Below, piece by piece: positions 44,209 through 57,000 of a stretch of 64,000 nt of DNA. Every line of letters begins with the position of its first letter. Within the stretch, counting starts at the first letter, position 1. A program made the position numbers and the translations under genes. Location: NCBI RefSeq assembly GCF_012489685.1, contig NC_080046.1:2854501-2918500 (forward strand), read 5' to 3'. A model generated the notes under the pieces. That model was not told the origin of the DNA. It searched no databases and was given only the letters and a program-made list of their open reading frames with translations. Source of the stretch: Lotus japonicus. Lineage: Eukaryota > Streptophyta > Magnoliopsida > Fabales > Fabaceae.

Positions 44209-45473
44209 GCTGTATATAAGGTGAGGTTCATTATTTATGTGGATTTAAACAAGCAATACGGATGGGAAAAAAACAATCCAATAGATCAAATCACGAGTTT
44301 TGAGATCCGTGGACATGTTCTCGAGACATGCAACCACGTGATGTAAGTAAAGAAGAAAAGACGTAAGAATAGTAATAAAAAAACTTTATGTCGTGTCAAA
44401 CCTTTCTTCTAATGGCAATAATGGTCAAAGTTTTAGACTGATAAAGCCTGAATGATGCTTCTATGATCGACTAAAGGCACGTGTCGCAAAACAACTTAAT
44501 ACAGCGTTTATAATAACAAGCGATTTACCGTTTATCTATAACCGGTTTGAAATAAATTTAAAATTAGTTTTATATAAACTTAAACTCTTTCTGGTAAGCT
44601 TCTAAATAGCTTTTAATTATTTAGAATATAGTATGAAAATAAACTTAAAACAGCTTATAGTCGAAAAACTGAGCTGTTTCAAAGTCTGATATAAGCTGTT
44701 TAGATTAAATAAACTCTTCTAAATGTGGACCAAATGATAGCAGATCGTGTATACGCGTTACATTTTAGCAGCTGTCAGCATTTTACATGTTTAAATCTGT
44801 GTGTGTGATATATTCTGTATAAAATCGCCTTAGTCTAAATTCATTTATCGGTTTCCGTTTTTTCTTTTCGTCACCCAACCAAACAAAGGCAGACTGAAGT
44901 TGAGGATGGCGTGTAGGCTTAATGCACCGACGGATTTAAAATGCATTTTGCTGAACATGCTAAACCATCTGATCTTCAACCCTTTTTCAGGTGACCACTG
45001 TTTTTCTATAAAAGGTGATGCTACCCACTTTTGTTTACTTGCTGAAAAGGAAGTACACGGACATTAAGTGACCACTTTGGAGACATTCTGTGTGGAAATC
45101 TCTGCACTAGTAGTTGTTTCTGAGTGCCCGCACATAAATGGATTTTGCCTTTTTTTGGTTTATTTTTTGGTTGAACCCGAAGAGGTATGTCATATTCCAA
45201 CGACAACAGACGTACTCCACATACGAGTTGTGGACCGCTTGACATGATCTCGTACAGATCTTGCTGTTAGTACAATTAGTACGAGTAAATAGTAGGACCT
45301 ACAATATTGCAGGTAAGAAGTGTTTATAACCGTATGTGGGAGTAGTTGGGTGTAATTCCTCTGTCGTTAATTATAAGATAAAGTTTTAAAAATCACATTT
45401 ATTTAGAAAGTCTTAAATAATGCATTGGTTTTCAAAAAAAAAATCAACTTAAATTATCGCAGTGCAAGGTATG
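44209..45473. other. No supported gene
   Basis: AT-rich sequence. A decayed CTCCCTCCGT-family MITE body is likely around 45365-45450 (TTATAAGATAAAGTTTTAAA), without ends. Confidence 0.45.
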
Positions 45474-45690
45474 TATGAAACTGTTAGAACAAATACTCAT
45501 AAATATACCATCAAACATTGTTAATTAGGTTTGCTGTTTAATTTACCCAAAAGTTTATACGTTATATCCTACGATGTACGATATGACACTGCTAGACAAG
45601 TACTCAGAAATTTACCGTCAAACATTTGTTCATTAGGTTTGGTTTTTAATTTACCGAGAACGTTAACTTTATATCCTACGATATACGATA
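45474..45690. repeat. Two tandem ~108-bp repeats
   Basis: Units start at 45474 and 45582 (TATGA(A/C)ACTG(T/C)TAGA) and both end near TATATCCTACGAT(G/A)TACGA. They are about 85 percent alike by eye. No coding function. Confidence 0.75.
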
Positions 45691-46065
45691 TTTTTCACCT
45701 TTATATTTATGTCACACGTAAACTTTAAGTCAACGACGATATTTAACATTTTTGTTACCTGTGAAATGATGCATTTTAACATTACGTAACGTGTGATTTA
45801 TTATAAGAGTTATAAGAAGGAATAACTTTAAGTAACATGTTATAGTATATTATTGAAGTTTTGTCCACGTTACACAATGTACATATAACACATGTTTGCC
45901 TCTTTATATTTCTTTTTCACAATTTTTATCTCCTTGTATCAATCGTGAAGAGGCTTATCAAAACATGATTAGAATTTTATATTTTCTTAATTTTTGCTCT
46001 CTTCGTTGTAGTTGTCCGTTGCTTAGAGCCTATTTGGTAGAGAAAAGAGAGTATAGAAGAGAGAG

Positions 46066-46345
46066 ATATGTTAGAAATAGAGTTAATTTTGAGGTTATTT
46101 AACATAATAAAAAGAGAAGACCTTTGATGTAGTCAATTACTCGGCGTTAGAAGTCAATTACTCGGCGTTTGAAGTGAATGTTTGTAATATGAAACAATTT
46201 TTCGGATATGTTAGAAATTGAGTTAATTTTGAGGTTGTTTAACATAATAAAAACAGAAGACCTTTGATGTAGGCAATTACTCGGCGTTAGAAGTCAATTA
46301 CTCGACGTTTGAAGTGAATTTTTGTAATATAAAAAAAAAAAAAAT
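46066..46345. repeat. Two tandem 140-bp repeats with TTACTCGGCGTT sub-repeats
   Basis: Units start at 46066 and 46206 (ATATGTTAGAAAT(A/T)GAGTTA). Each holds two copies of GTCAATTACTCG(G/A)CGTT; a fifth partial copy follows at 46345-46375. Confidence 0.8.
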
Positions 46346-46375
46346 TCGGCGTTAGAAGTCAATTACTCACGGTCA

Positions 46376-47550
46376 AAAACCGAGAGTAAAATGCATTTCT
46401 TTATTAAATTAACAGTATTATAAATTTGTTTTGCGGTTAGGTGAGATGGCGGGCGTCTCAGAGAGCCAGTAAAGTGCGTAGTATCTGAAAAAAATAAAAA
46501 TATCATGGATCAGCCCATCTCTCAATGAGAGAGTTCATCTCTCGAATTGTGAAAGTAAAAAAGTGGTAAGTCCCACAACACTTTTCCTCTCCTCTAAATC
46601 TCTCTTTCATCTTACCAAATATATGTACTTCCTCCTTCCTTTCACTAACTCTCTCTTCTCCTTATTTCTGTACCCAAACCTCTCTCTACCAAACAAAGCG
46701 TTAATGCTACCACGCAAATTTTGTTGGTTTATATTTACCAAGGTTATTAAAACCAGACCGGTGATGAAACCAGTGAGGGTATTGGTTCAAGTTTCATTGG
46801 TTAAACCGTAGTTTAACCGTGGTCAATAAGGTACTACCACTATAAGTTAAATAATATTATTCTAAGATAAGTATATATTATGGGACGATATAATATATAA
46901 GGTAGTATTAAAGAAAAAATAGTATTTATAACTTCTTCTAATAAATAAAAGTACCCGATCAAAACAGTAGGTCATATGTCCTAAATAACAATAGACATGT
47001 TTTTGTTTATAGTTCATATTGTATTTTTTACGAAATAAAACATGGGCTTCCATATAGCATACCTGTAAAAATTAAAAAGCTGAGAAAAAAGGTTAAAAAT
47101 AATTAATCTTATATATTGTTATCAATTGTTAAGTTGTGTGTTCTTGTAAGTTTGATAAGAAAATATAAAAATAAGATCAAATTTATTAATCGAAAAAATG
47201 AATACATGAAAAAATAATCGAACAAGTCAAAGTGGACACCATAGCCAATTTTGTGTCCTTGTATATGCTCCAGCGTGAAGAAGGTAAACCAAAGATTCAC
47301 CTTGGTCAAACTTCCTATCATTTTTATGTTTTAATTCAAATTCCAAGTTTTCTCATAAATGTGACTTCTCTTGAGACGCACATAGTTGGATATTTTCTGA
47401 TCATTTTGGAAAAAGAGAGTCCAGCCGCTTGCATGTCTTGGGAAGGGTTGAAGTTGAAAGACGAAAAATTAATTTATTTTAATGTGATTTTGTGAACGGT
47501 TGAACCGGCCGGTTCGGTCCGGTTTTCATAACCATTATATTTACCTCTAT
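46376..47550. other. No supported gene
   Basis: AT-rich spacer; pairs of phrases GTTTAACCG / GGTTCGGTCCGG near 46750-46830 and 47500-47535 look like decayed ends of a hAT element similar to 54068-57830. Confidence 0.4.
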
Positions 47551-47565
47551 ATATAAATACACGCA
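47549..47565 (+). promoter_or_regulatory. TATA box of the B3-domain gene
   Basis: CTATATATAAATAC lies about 30 bp before an A/C-rich start region and 200 bp upstream of the main ATG. A short upstream reading frame starts at 47622 (ATGAGAACTAATTC), with an intron-like stretch after GTTGAG. Confidence 0.5.
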
Positions 47566-47759
47566 TGCCACTTACCAACTCATAACAACACAAGACGAGC
47601 CATTATCACCAACCAGCTTCCATGAGAACTAATTCTGCAGTTGAGGTAGACGTCAACCTCTCATGCTTTTTTTCCCCCCTATTATTGTTCATTTCTCTTA
47701 ATGGATTCTTTAAACCTTTATTGCTTAAAACTTTTATTTAAGGGTATCCAAATTTAATT

Positions 47760-48203
47760 ATGGCGGATTTCGTCTTTCTTGGTGAACGTCGACGACAGCG
47801 GAGGGGCTCCAACCAATATACTCCAGATGATAGCGATTACGAGGAGTGGGATATAACAGATGACAACTGCTGGAGTGTTACTCTGACAACTTGCCAAGCA
47901 TCTGGCAATCAAGTCCTGGTGTGTGTCAATGCTATGAAACTAATCTCTTTAAATTTGTCATTCCCTTTGTTTGCATGATTTGGTTTTCTAAAATCTATCT
48001 TATCTATAGAATATCCCGGCGGCCATTGTGGAGGCACATTTTCGAGACAAGCCTGAACAGATCGCTGTCTATGGGGACGTGCAAAATCTTCCCGGATTTT
48101 CGCCCGTTGAAATTACCATGAGACAATGGTCGCTGGTTTTCGACTCCAAAAACCACAGAAAAGCAATGTTCGGCACTGGTTGGTACGATTTCTGCAGGGA
48201 CAA
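47760..48203 (+). pseudogene. B3-domain gene, truncated by an LTR insertion
   Basis: Exon 1 (47760-47918) encodes an acidic N-terminus and the start of a B3-like DNA-binding domain (WSVTLTTCQASGNQVL). The intron 47919-48009 has GT-AG ends. Exon 2 continues LNIPAAIVEAHF, then EITMRQWSLVF, then GTGWYDFCRDN, matching the B3 order (strand, LxIP motif, W-x-V strand, GW..FCxxN). The last strand of the domain is missing because the retrotransposon LTR starts at 48204. B3 proteins are plant transcription factors acting in the nucleus. This is the only block in the window resembling a host gene. Confidence 0.65.
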
Positions 48204-50608
48204 TGTAACTCCCCGATTTCTCGTGCGTCACGGAAAACCAAATATCCATTTTCACAAAGAATTTTCGTCGTTCAATTAATTAATCTTCATTTATTGACAA
48301 ACCGTTCATTTAACGAAAACTCTTGAAACTTAACCTTTTCAAAAAAAAAAAAAACACGCGGAGGTAATCAACATCGTAAATCTTTTTAACTACCCAACTG
48401 TAAAGAGTACAAATCAAAGGCCTGAATGAAAATAAGGATTACATCAAAACTTGTTTAACGAAAGTAAAATAATTTGTCCAATGCCCAAACTCGGTAACTC
48501 TCAACCCAAAAAGAAAATGAAATGCGCTCAACCCAACCCTAATCCTCTTCCTCTTTCTCTTCCTTAGAAGTGTAGTCGTCCTCCGGTATTGGCACGTCGG
48601 TCACCCAAGCCTCGTCCTTGCCCTCGTCACGGAGTTTCAGAGTCCAGGAGTGGACTGAGCTCGATGTCAGCACCATCTACCCCCCACAAATAAACACATA
48701 GCAAACAAGCAAGGGTCAGGTCAAAAAGAAAACAACAACAATTTCACAGTGGGATACAATTTGTATGTTTAGTATATCTCTTATGGAATTAAAGTCAGTT
48801 AGTCAGTACTAACAGATTCCTCACTTCACACAACCCACCAAAACACCTTGGCCAATCTCGATCATCCGCAGATGAACAGTTCTCGGAGGGGACACACAGT
48901 ACAACCCTCAATTCACATGGGGACACACAGTACAACCCATAAATCTCAAGGGACCTCAGTCACGTTTATCACGTGGGGACACACAGTACAACCCACAACT
49001 CCCTCGCGTCCAAGTAACCGTTTGTCTCTAACGGCACCATCGTTCTCATGGTACATAGTCTCACCTAGACCTATGTTCCAATTATTTCACATTTACTTGC
49101 AAGCGATTAAACCTCAATTCTCTTTGTTTAAGGCTCTAATAAGTCAACCTAGAGTCTTCACAGTTCAACGTCAGATAAAACATAAACGACATGAAACATA
49201 ATAAACAACAGAAGGAACTACAGCTGGATGAACGACCTTCTTAAAATAAATCTCAGTCAGGCATTTATTCATACTACAACAATACTTATACTCACATTCA
49301 CATGCATCTCAACACACAATTCATAGCAATTACATCAAAACAGTACCATTGAGGAAGATATTCAAAATTCAGAAGAACAACCAACTAAATAACCGATAGA
49401 TACAAGTTTTTTGAAAATCAAGTGTTAGGGTCGTTTTCTAAAAAAAAAAAGCAGAAACAGCGGTCACTAAAAACGATCTACAGAACTTATTTCTAAACCA
49501 AAATTTACGTACTACACATGACTGGAACGCTAATTTAAAATCCTACAACTTTCTAGTTTACTACGTTTTCGTTTGAAAATTGGAACTGGGTGATATTGGG
49601 CGACGAAGTTCGCTGTCCAGTACAGAAAACTGGCAGAGTCACTTCCGCTTCAAATTTAAATTTTGAAAACTCAAGTTCAGAGTTCCTAGGTCATTCTCCC
49701 AATAACATACATCATATAAGGATTAGAAATCATGGTTTTCATGGAAAAAAGTACAGCAACCATCATGTTCACAAAAGCTCATACAAAAACATGCAAGAAT
49801 ACAACTTTTCTCCAGGATTTCCATGGCAAAGTTCCTAACTTCTACCCTTTTCCTAAACCAGCCCTTACCTTAAATCTTTAGTATGAAAAGAAGTGGAAGA
49901 TGAAGTATGAATAAGCTATTCCTTACTGTCCCTTTCTGGCTTGCTCGATCTCTTCCTCCTTCCCTTGGTCTCTCTCTCGTTCTCTCTCCCTCTATCTCTC
50001 GCGTGTGGTGCCGGCGGTGCTAGGGTTGCAAGGTGGTGGCTCCTCTCTCTCTTTTCTCTCTTTTGTTTTTACGTGATTAGAAGAGTGTGGTAGGGTTTCT
50101 ACTTCAGACTTTGGTTGCTTGAGTGGAAAGAAACTCCCCTCCCTCACTAAAACCCAACCCGCGGCCACCCCAAGCCCATTAGGTTTTTTTTTTTTTCTAA
50201 ATAAATCTCTTGTGTTTGAAAATATAATTTTAGATATTCAGTTTTTATTTAAAAGCAAAAACTGAATATAATCTTTAAATAGGGAGATAATCCCCTTCCT
50301 TAAATCAAAATCAAATATTTCCCAAGATTTAGCAAAATCGCATAGGCTGGACAGCCAGACCTCCGCTCACTAAAACTCAAATATCTTGAGCTACAGAGGT
50401 CGGAATGACCTGATTCCACTTCGAGAATTTTCTTAACTAGAAGGGCTACAACTTTCATGAAGAAAGTTGTCCCAAAAGAGGTCGTTAAGACCCTCGAAAA
50501 GTCACATAAGTTGACAGTTCTAATCTGCCAGTTATCAAACTTGGCTAAAAACTCCAATTTTATTCAAACTTTCATAAAATTGTTCCAAAATGAACTTAGG
50601 GCCTTACA
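48204..50608 (-). repeat. 2.4-kb LTR of a Ty3/gypsy chromovirus-like element
   Basis: The plus-strand left end is TGTAACTCCCCG and the right end is GGCCTTACA, giving TG...CA. On the minus strand, just before the LTR start, there is a polypurine tract (AAGGGGGTGGTAT) preceded by GAGGACGAAAC, a phrase typical of the 3' end of Tekay-type chromovirus internal regions. So this is a 3' LTR in minus orientation. Nearly all of the internal region is missing. Two back-to-back LTR fragments cannot be excluded. Confidence 0.6.
48493..48676 (-). other. Short acidic frame inside the LTR
   Basis: A minus-strand ATG near 48676 opens a 43-codon frame ending in EEEED. It lies wholly inside the LTR and has no family match that I recognise, so it is probably not a gene. 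Confidence 0.25.
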
Positions 50609-50796
50609 ATACCACCCCCTTAAAACAGTTTCGTCCTCTAAACTACTACAGAGTGACACACCACGCATCCACTGCGCACTCTGATACTTCTCGCGATCGC
50701 TTGCCAATGGCCAAGCCAACTGTGTGTTAGATGGATCATGTCATGGTGATATCCTTCAACCTTCACGAGTTCCTCATCTAAGTTCACAGTCCACAC
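50609..50796 (-). mobile_element. Remnant of chromovirus internal 3' end
   Basis: 188 bp holding the polypurine tract and the GAGGACGAAAC phrase; no open frame remains. It is bounded on the right by the non-autonomous hAT copy. Confidence 0.55.
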
Positions 50797-51679
50797 TAGG
50801 GGTGTCCACCGGTCGAGTTCGGTCGGTTTCGGGCCCAAAAAGCTCCACCGACCGAACCCGCATGGCATAAAACTGGGCCCGTAACCGACCATGAGATGTG
50901 TCGGTTTGGATCGGTTTCGGGTTGGTCGGGTAACGGGCGGGTCGGGTCGGTTACACAGTTTTGCAGAGACCCTAATTTCATGAACATAGAACCCTACTTT
51001 CAGTAAGATGAACATAGTCAGAACCCTAATTTTTCAGTAAGATGAACATAGAACCCTAATTTTTCAGTAAGATGAACATAAACCAAACCAAGAACAAAAT
51101 CGATGTCAGATCAGATCCGGAGAGAACGATTCCATAAGGTGCACTGTGGTGGTGGAGTGGCTAGGGTTTGAGATGTGTGAGGAGATTCTGAGATGTGTGA
51201 TGGAGATGTCGAAGTGGCGGCAGAGTGGAGGAGGAGGAGAAGGGTGGTGGCGGGAGGATGAGGAGAAGCGTGGTGGCGGCGCAGTGGATGGCGGCACAGA
51301 GGATGAGGAGAAGGGTGGTGGTGGCGGCGGCTGGTCTGAGAGAGAGAGCAGAAGTTGAGAGAAGAAGAGAATGAGAGTTGAGAGGTTGAGAGAGAGAGAG
51401 GTTGGGACGACGGGTTTGGGAGGGTGAGGGAACTAGGTTTAGAGTATTTATGTGGGTGGGGTAATGGGCTAGGGTTTGCTGAAGCCTTTTTTTTTCCCTC
51501 CCCTCACCACACACAATGGGCTGGGCCGCTGGAACCTCCTTTTTTTTTTTATCCCTAATCGGTCGGGCCGGTCGGTTTAGAACCCAGACCGACCCCGACC
51601 GAACCAGACCGGTTAAAACCGGTTTTTTTTAATTGCCAGACCCGATAACCGACCCGGCCCGCCCGAAAAGCCTTTTTTT
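50797..51679. mobile_element. Second copy of the non-autonomous hAT, right end missing
   Basis: Nearly identical to 13009-14059 but lacks about 117 bp of the middle (equivalent to about 13349-13465; junction near 51136) and the last roughly 60 bp, including the right TIR. Left end TAGGGGTGTCCACC is intact. No target duplication can be verified. Confidence 0.85.
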
Positions 51680-52495
51680 AACTGTCTACGGTAATTCTAT
51701 ATTATGAAATTATTATGCTAGGATTTTGCTGCTTTGGTGTCTTTATTTATCTGTGCAGGTCCTAAATCTGGTATGCGTGTTCATATTACCTGTTGTGAGG
51801 ATATGATGGAGGTAGCAGAAGACATTGGGGCTTGGATAATATTATTATTCGAAGCTATTTGATGCTGATGATTATAGTTATAATTGGAATCAGACATGAG
51901 AGGAATTGAACCAGAGGATGCAGAGAGGACTGTTGATCTTGCAAGAACACAGACTTATGCTGCATTAATTGAATGAACTATGTGGTTGTCAAACACTTCT
52001 TGAAGGAATTGTTGAGTAGCTCGTGAATTTGGTTCTGGTATCTTAATTCAAGTCACCTTTTGGTTGGTAATACTTTCAAGGGAGACATGAAGCTGATGGT
52101 TTAATTTATAGTTATTTATGTGGCAGATATTAAGGCTCCTAATTTTTGCTAGAACTGGCTGGTGTAGGGACAGTAATTTGTGTTATGAATATGAACTGAT
52201 CTGTGCTGGCTTTTTATACTCCTTTGAAGGGACGCTTTGATCTTAGTGAGGGGGTACTCTTTTTCCTTATCTAGGTTTTCCCAAGGGGGTTTTATCCTAG
52301 TAAGGTTTTAATGAGGCCTCTTCCTAAGATCTTTCTTCCTTTGAGGGGTTCGAGGGGGGTTAGAAATGGTGATATACCATCATACATAGGCTTTTGTTAA
52401 TTATTTTTCCCTTTTCTCTTTCTCAATTTGTATTAGGTTGAAGTACCCCTTTTACTTCGATTTAATATAAATCTCCTATTGCCTATAAAAAAAAT
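51680..52495 (+). mobile_element. LINE 3'-end fragment and unassigned sequence
   Basis: From about 52200 the sequence has the layout of plant L1 3' UTRs: AGGTTTTCCC, GGGTTTTATCCTAGTAAGG, TTTTAATGAGGC, ending TTGCCTATAAAAAAAA near 52490. The preceding 51680-52200 contains a possible splice acceptor (GTGCAG near 51759) but no recognisable protein. Confidence 0.55.
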
Positions 52496-54059
52496 GAAAT
52501 GTTCAAGTAATTTGCTTTATCCCTATACAATTTATGCTATTGCTTGTTCATAAAGATGTTGAAGTCATTATTTTCGCTTATTAAACGCTATTTAGGCGAC
52601 TAGATAGACTTAAGTGTCACTAATCTCACAAATGTAACAAAAGGCTTTTCAAATCCACCTCAGATAAGCATTGAAAGTTAGAACCGATCGTTTAAGGGAC
52701 AAGTTTGTTTTTTTAACCGACAAATTGAATTAATGACAAGAAGTGGGGTCTTAGCACATTCACAAGGGCTGTCACCTGCAAGTTACAAAAGAATATTGAC
52801 ATCCATCGTTCTTCTTAGAGGAAGCCAAGAAAGGGTCACAAAACTTGTTGTTTAAGATTGTTTAATAAAAACTAATATGACAATTATTGATAGTATAATA
52901 TTACTATACTACCCTTATTTAATTTTACTACTATTAGGTGCAACAATCAAATTTTACTAAAATAGAGAAGAATTTAGTTAATAGAAAATAGTTGTGGTTG
53001 GTAGATATGAGAGGTGATAATTGAGAAAAAATTTATCAAATGAGGGTATAGGTGGAAACAATTACCAAAAAATGTATATGTTTTATGAAACAACATACAT
53101 TTTTGGATCATAACATACATCGCTAACATTGTGCGTTGAAAAGAAAAGGATATTGATGACGCTGCTATGCTTGTTTTTCAATTGGGTCTTCCAAAAACAC
53201 TTTCAGTCTTGTGTAACTTTGTGCCATTTTGTTTGGCAATTTCTAAACCCACTTTTACTCAACTCCCTTTCTACCTTAATCCCAGTTTCACTCAACTCTA
53301 CCAATTCAACACTTCTACGTTCAGTTGGGGTCTGTTGGAGCATTGATTGAGAATTTAAAATCATCCCCTAATATTTGATGACAATTACTGCCCTTCATTA
53401 TCTGCTTCCTTAAATCACGGTACATTATACTCCTGGTTCCTTCAACGTTTGCATATTTCAAGTATATACATTTTTTATTTTCTTCTAAATTTAATATTAA
53501 TTACAAGAGTTGAGTTCAAAAAAAAAAACTACAACAGTTAAGAAAATATTATTGCTTTAAATAATAAATGTAGTTAGAAAATAGTGAATGAAACCCTTTT
53601 TCATATTAATTCTATTATAAAACTCATACCCTTTTTAGTAATTAAGCAACTTAAAAGTGCTTTGAATTAATATCATCAAACATGGTTCATGTTATCAAAC
53701 TCTGTTTTGAAATAAAAGTACCCAAACATAAATCACATGACAACCAACCCACTTTAATGCAAACTCTGTTTTGTAAACCCACATTTGCCGAAACTTTTTT
53801 TTGCAAACTGAAATCCAAACACACACGCAAGTGACGTGAAGTTAAAGGGCACGTTTTCGGCAATAGTAGATGGTGTGCAATGAAAAGACAAGTATATTGA
53901 TGACGGGGCAGCAAGTTCAAGGGCACATTATCGGCAAAGTAACTGATTGTACGTGAGGAATCATAACATTTGAATTGGACAAATTTGTTATTTTGGTAAA
54001 AACAAATTCTAAATTGTTTACGGGACCATTGTTTACTAAGAATATACTCCCGAGTAATG
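52496..54059. other. Spacer with decayed MITE, no gene
   Basis: 52860-53115 resembles the MITE at 1-220 without clear ends. A T-run then AACCGACAAATTGAAT near 52710 may be a truncated LINE tail in antisense. No supported gene. Confidence 0.45.
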
Positions 54060-54067
54060 ATATATAC
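54060..54067. repeat. 8-bp target duplication ATATATAC (left)
   Basis: Exact match to 57831-57838, flanking the hAT element. Confidence 0.92.
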
Positions 54068-57000
54068 CAAGGTTTTGAAAACCGGACCGGACCGGCCGGT
54101 CGGACCGGTTCGATCGGGAACCGGGCACAGTGCCGGTCCGGAGCATAAGGAAAACCGCCTGCTGTTCCAACCGGGGTTAAACCGGTCCTGAACCGGCAAA
54201 ACCGGAAAAAACCGCGGTTAGGCCGGTTATTCCCGGTTCTGAACGGAAACGTCAAAACGACGCCGTTTTGGAGAAAAACCGGGTCAAACCGTTTGAAAAA
54301 ACAGAACGACGCCGTTTTGAATTATTTTTGAAAAAAAAAAAAGGAAAATAGAAAGGCAGAGAACGAAGAAAACGTTTGAGAAAGAAACCGTGAAACAGAG
54401 CAAGTGCAACGTGAACGTGTCGTCTGGAACCCTTCTCCTCTTGAGCGTCGACCTTGACCCTCCCTGCGGCGGCGGAATCCGACGACGGCGGTGGTCCCTG
54501 CGGAGGCGGTGGTCCCTGCGGCTGCGGCGGCCCTCAATCAACAGCAGGGTGTTTCAGAGTTCAAACATAGTAAGTGAGGAACAGAGCAAACTTGGTTCAA
54601 AGTTCAAACATGGCTACCACTCAACAGGTTCTTCTTCTTCCAAACTGATTTTTCTTTTCTCTTTTCAGTTTTCAACCTTTTCTTTATTTGATTTCCATAG
54701 GGTTTGATTTCTCAATTCTCTTACTGTTTATGAATTTGAATATGATGATTGTTTAATTGTAGAATGATGGAAGAAATACTACCCCGGTTGATGCTTCTCC
54801 TAATGTTGTTGGGACACAAGAAGCGGCGGAAAACGCTGCTAATGTTCGTGGGAAAAAAGATCCTGCTTGGGAGCATTTTGCATTTCAAAAGGAAGGAAGG
54901 TCATGTACGTACACTTGCCTCTATTGTGGAACGTCATACAAAGGCGGGGGAATAAATAGAATGAAGCACCATCTTGCCGGCATACCAGGTCAAATATTAG
55001 CTTGCAAGAAAGTTCCTCCTGATGTTCGCCATAGAATGGTAGCTTTATTAGAAAGTATTGAACAAAAGAAAAATGAAGCCAAGAATAACCGCAATGAAGC
55101 ATTTGGTGATGGAGCTATTGATGAAGTTAGTCATGAACTCAATGCTTGTCCAACTGTAACACCAGCATCTACTCAAAGCAAAGGAAAAAGGAAAGCTACT
55201 GGTGAAATTGACAATTACTTTGCTCCAAGAACGACTCCTGGATCCCAACCAACACTTAAAAGTGTTTTGTCTAGTAAAGAAGCTGTACACAAAGCTAAGA
55301 TGGCAATTGCTAGATGGTTTTTTGATGCTTGCATTCCATTTAATGCATTACAATCACCATATTTTCAGCCAGCATTGGATGCAGCTGTTGCCATTGGCTC
55401 TGGTTTTAAAGGTCCATCTTATGATGAATTAAGGGTCAACTTGTTAGGAGATTGCAAGAAAGAGTGTCAGTTACTTGTTGAAAGCCACCGGGCCAATTGG
55501 GCTAAGTATGGATGTACAATCATGGCTGATGGATGGAGTGATCAACGACAAAGAACTTTGATAAATTTTATGGTTTATTGTCAAACAGGTATAATCTTTG
55601 TGAAACTTGTTGATTAATTGTTTGATATTGTTCATAATGTTGAAACTTTGTTGAATTCACTTGTTTATTGTATGGTATAGGCATGTCGTTTGTCAAATCT
55701 GTGGATGCGTCTGATGTTGTGAAAGATGCTTCAACATTGTGCAACTTGTTTTCTGAAGTTATTGAGTGGGTTGGACCTCAAAACGTGGTTCATGTTGTCA
55801 CAGATAATGCGGCTAACTATGTAGCTGCCGGTAAATTGCTTCATCAGAAATATGAGAACATTTTTTGGACTCCATGTGCTGCTCATTGCATAAATCTCCT
55901 TTTGAAGGATATTAGTAGCTTGCCACATATTGCAGATCTTGCCTCAAAAGCTTCTAAGGTGACTATATTTATTTACAATCATATGATATTTTTATCTTGG
56001 CTTAGAAAAAGAAGTGGTTGGAAAGAAATTGTTCGTCCAGGGGTGACTCGGTTTGCTACCACCTTTATCACATTGAAAAGTATTTCTGATCATAAGTCTG
56101 ATTTGCAAGCTCTAGTTGTTAATCAACACTTTATTGGTAATAAGTTATCAACGGGTATAGCTGGGAAACGTGTTAGTGAAATCATTTTAGATAATAAATT
56201 TTGGAGGGATTGTGAGGTGGTGTCAAATATTGCAGCTCCCATTATCCGACTACTTAGAATTGTAGATGGGGATGAAAAACCCTCGATGGGCTATGTTTAT
56301 GATGGCATGCAAAGGGAAAAGAACGCAATCAAGCGGATGTTCAGGGATAAGAGTGAATTGTATAAGCCGTACACAGATATTATTTCAGCTCGATGGGATA
56401 AACACCTGAAGCGTACTCTTCATGCAGCAGCTTACTTTCTAAATCCTGGATTCTTTTATGATCCAAGTTTTGTTGAAAAGGATAGAGTTGTGCAGTCACT
56501 TGTTGATTTGTTGGAGGTGAAAAGTCTATGTGCTAGCTTACCCAAAGCCCTTCTAGAGATGAATGTCTATCGTGAGCGGAAAGATTCATTTAGTCGAGCA
56601 AGTGCTTTGCAAGCGGCAAGCCAAATTCAACCCGGTAAATAGTTATCTAAATTGTATTGTGTAAATTTATTTTATTGCAATATATAATAGTTTTAATAAA
56701 TTTATTTATTGCAACTCAATGGTGGTCAATATATGGGAGTAGTGCTCCATTGTTACAAAAGATAGCAATTCGTATTCTTAGTCAAACATCATCATCTTCA
56801 GGGTGTGAAAGAAATTGGAGTCTCTTTGAACGCATCCATACCAAAAAACGAAATAGACTTGAACATCAAAGGCTAAGTGATCATGTTTATATTACTTATA
56901 ACTTGCGTTTGAAGAAAAGGTATATTACTAATTTACTATCACTTATATGCTTTCATTTTTTTGCAATATATCTTAGCTCTCTAACTTGAATTTTTTTTAA

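Noticed and set aside
54284..54541. Arg-rich minus-strand frames in the hAT left arm
   Set aside because: CGG/CCG repeats in the sub-terminal region create them. The position upstream of the transposase and the lack of homologous features argue against genes.
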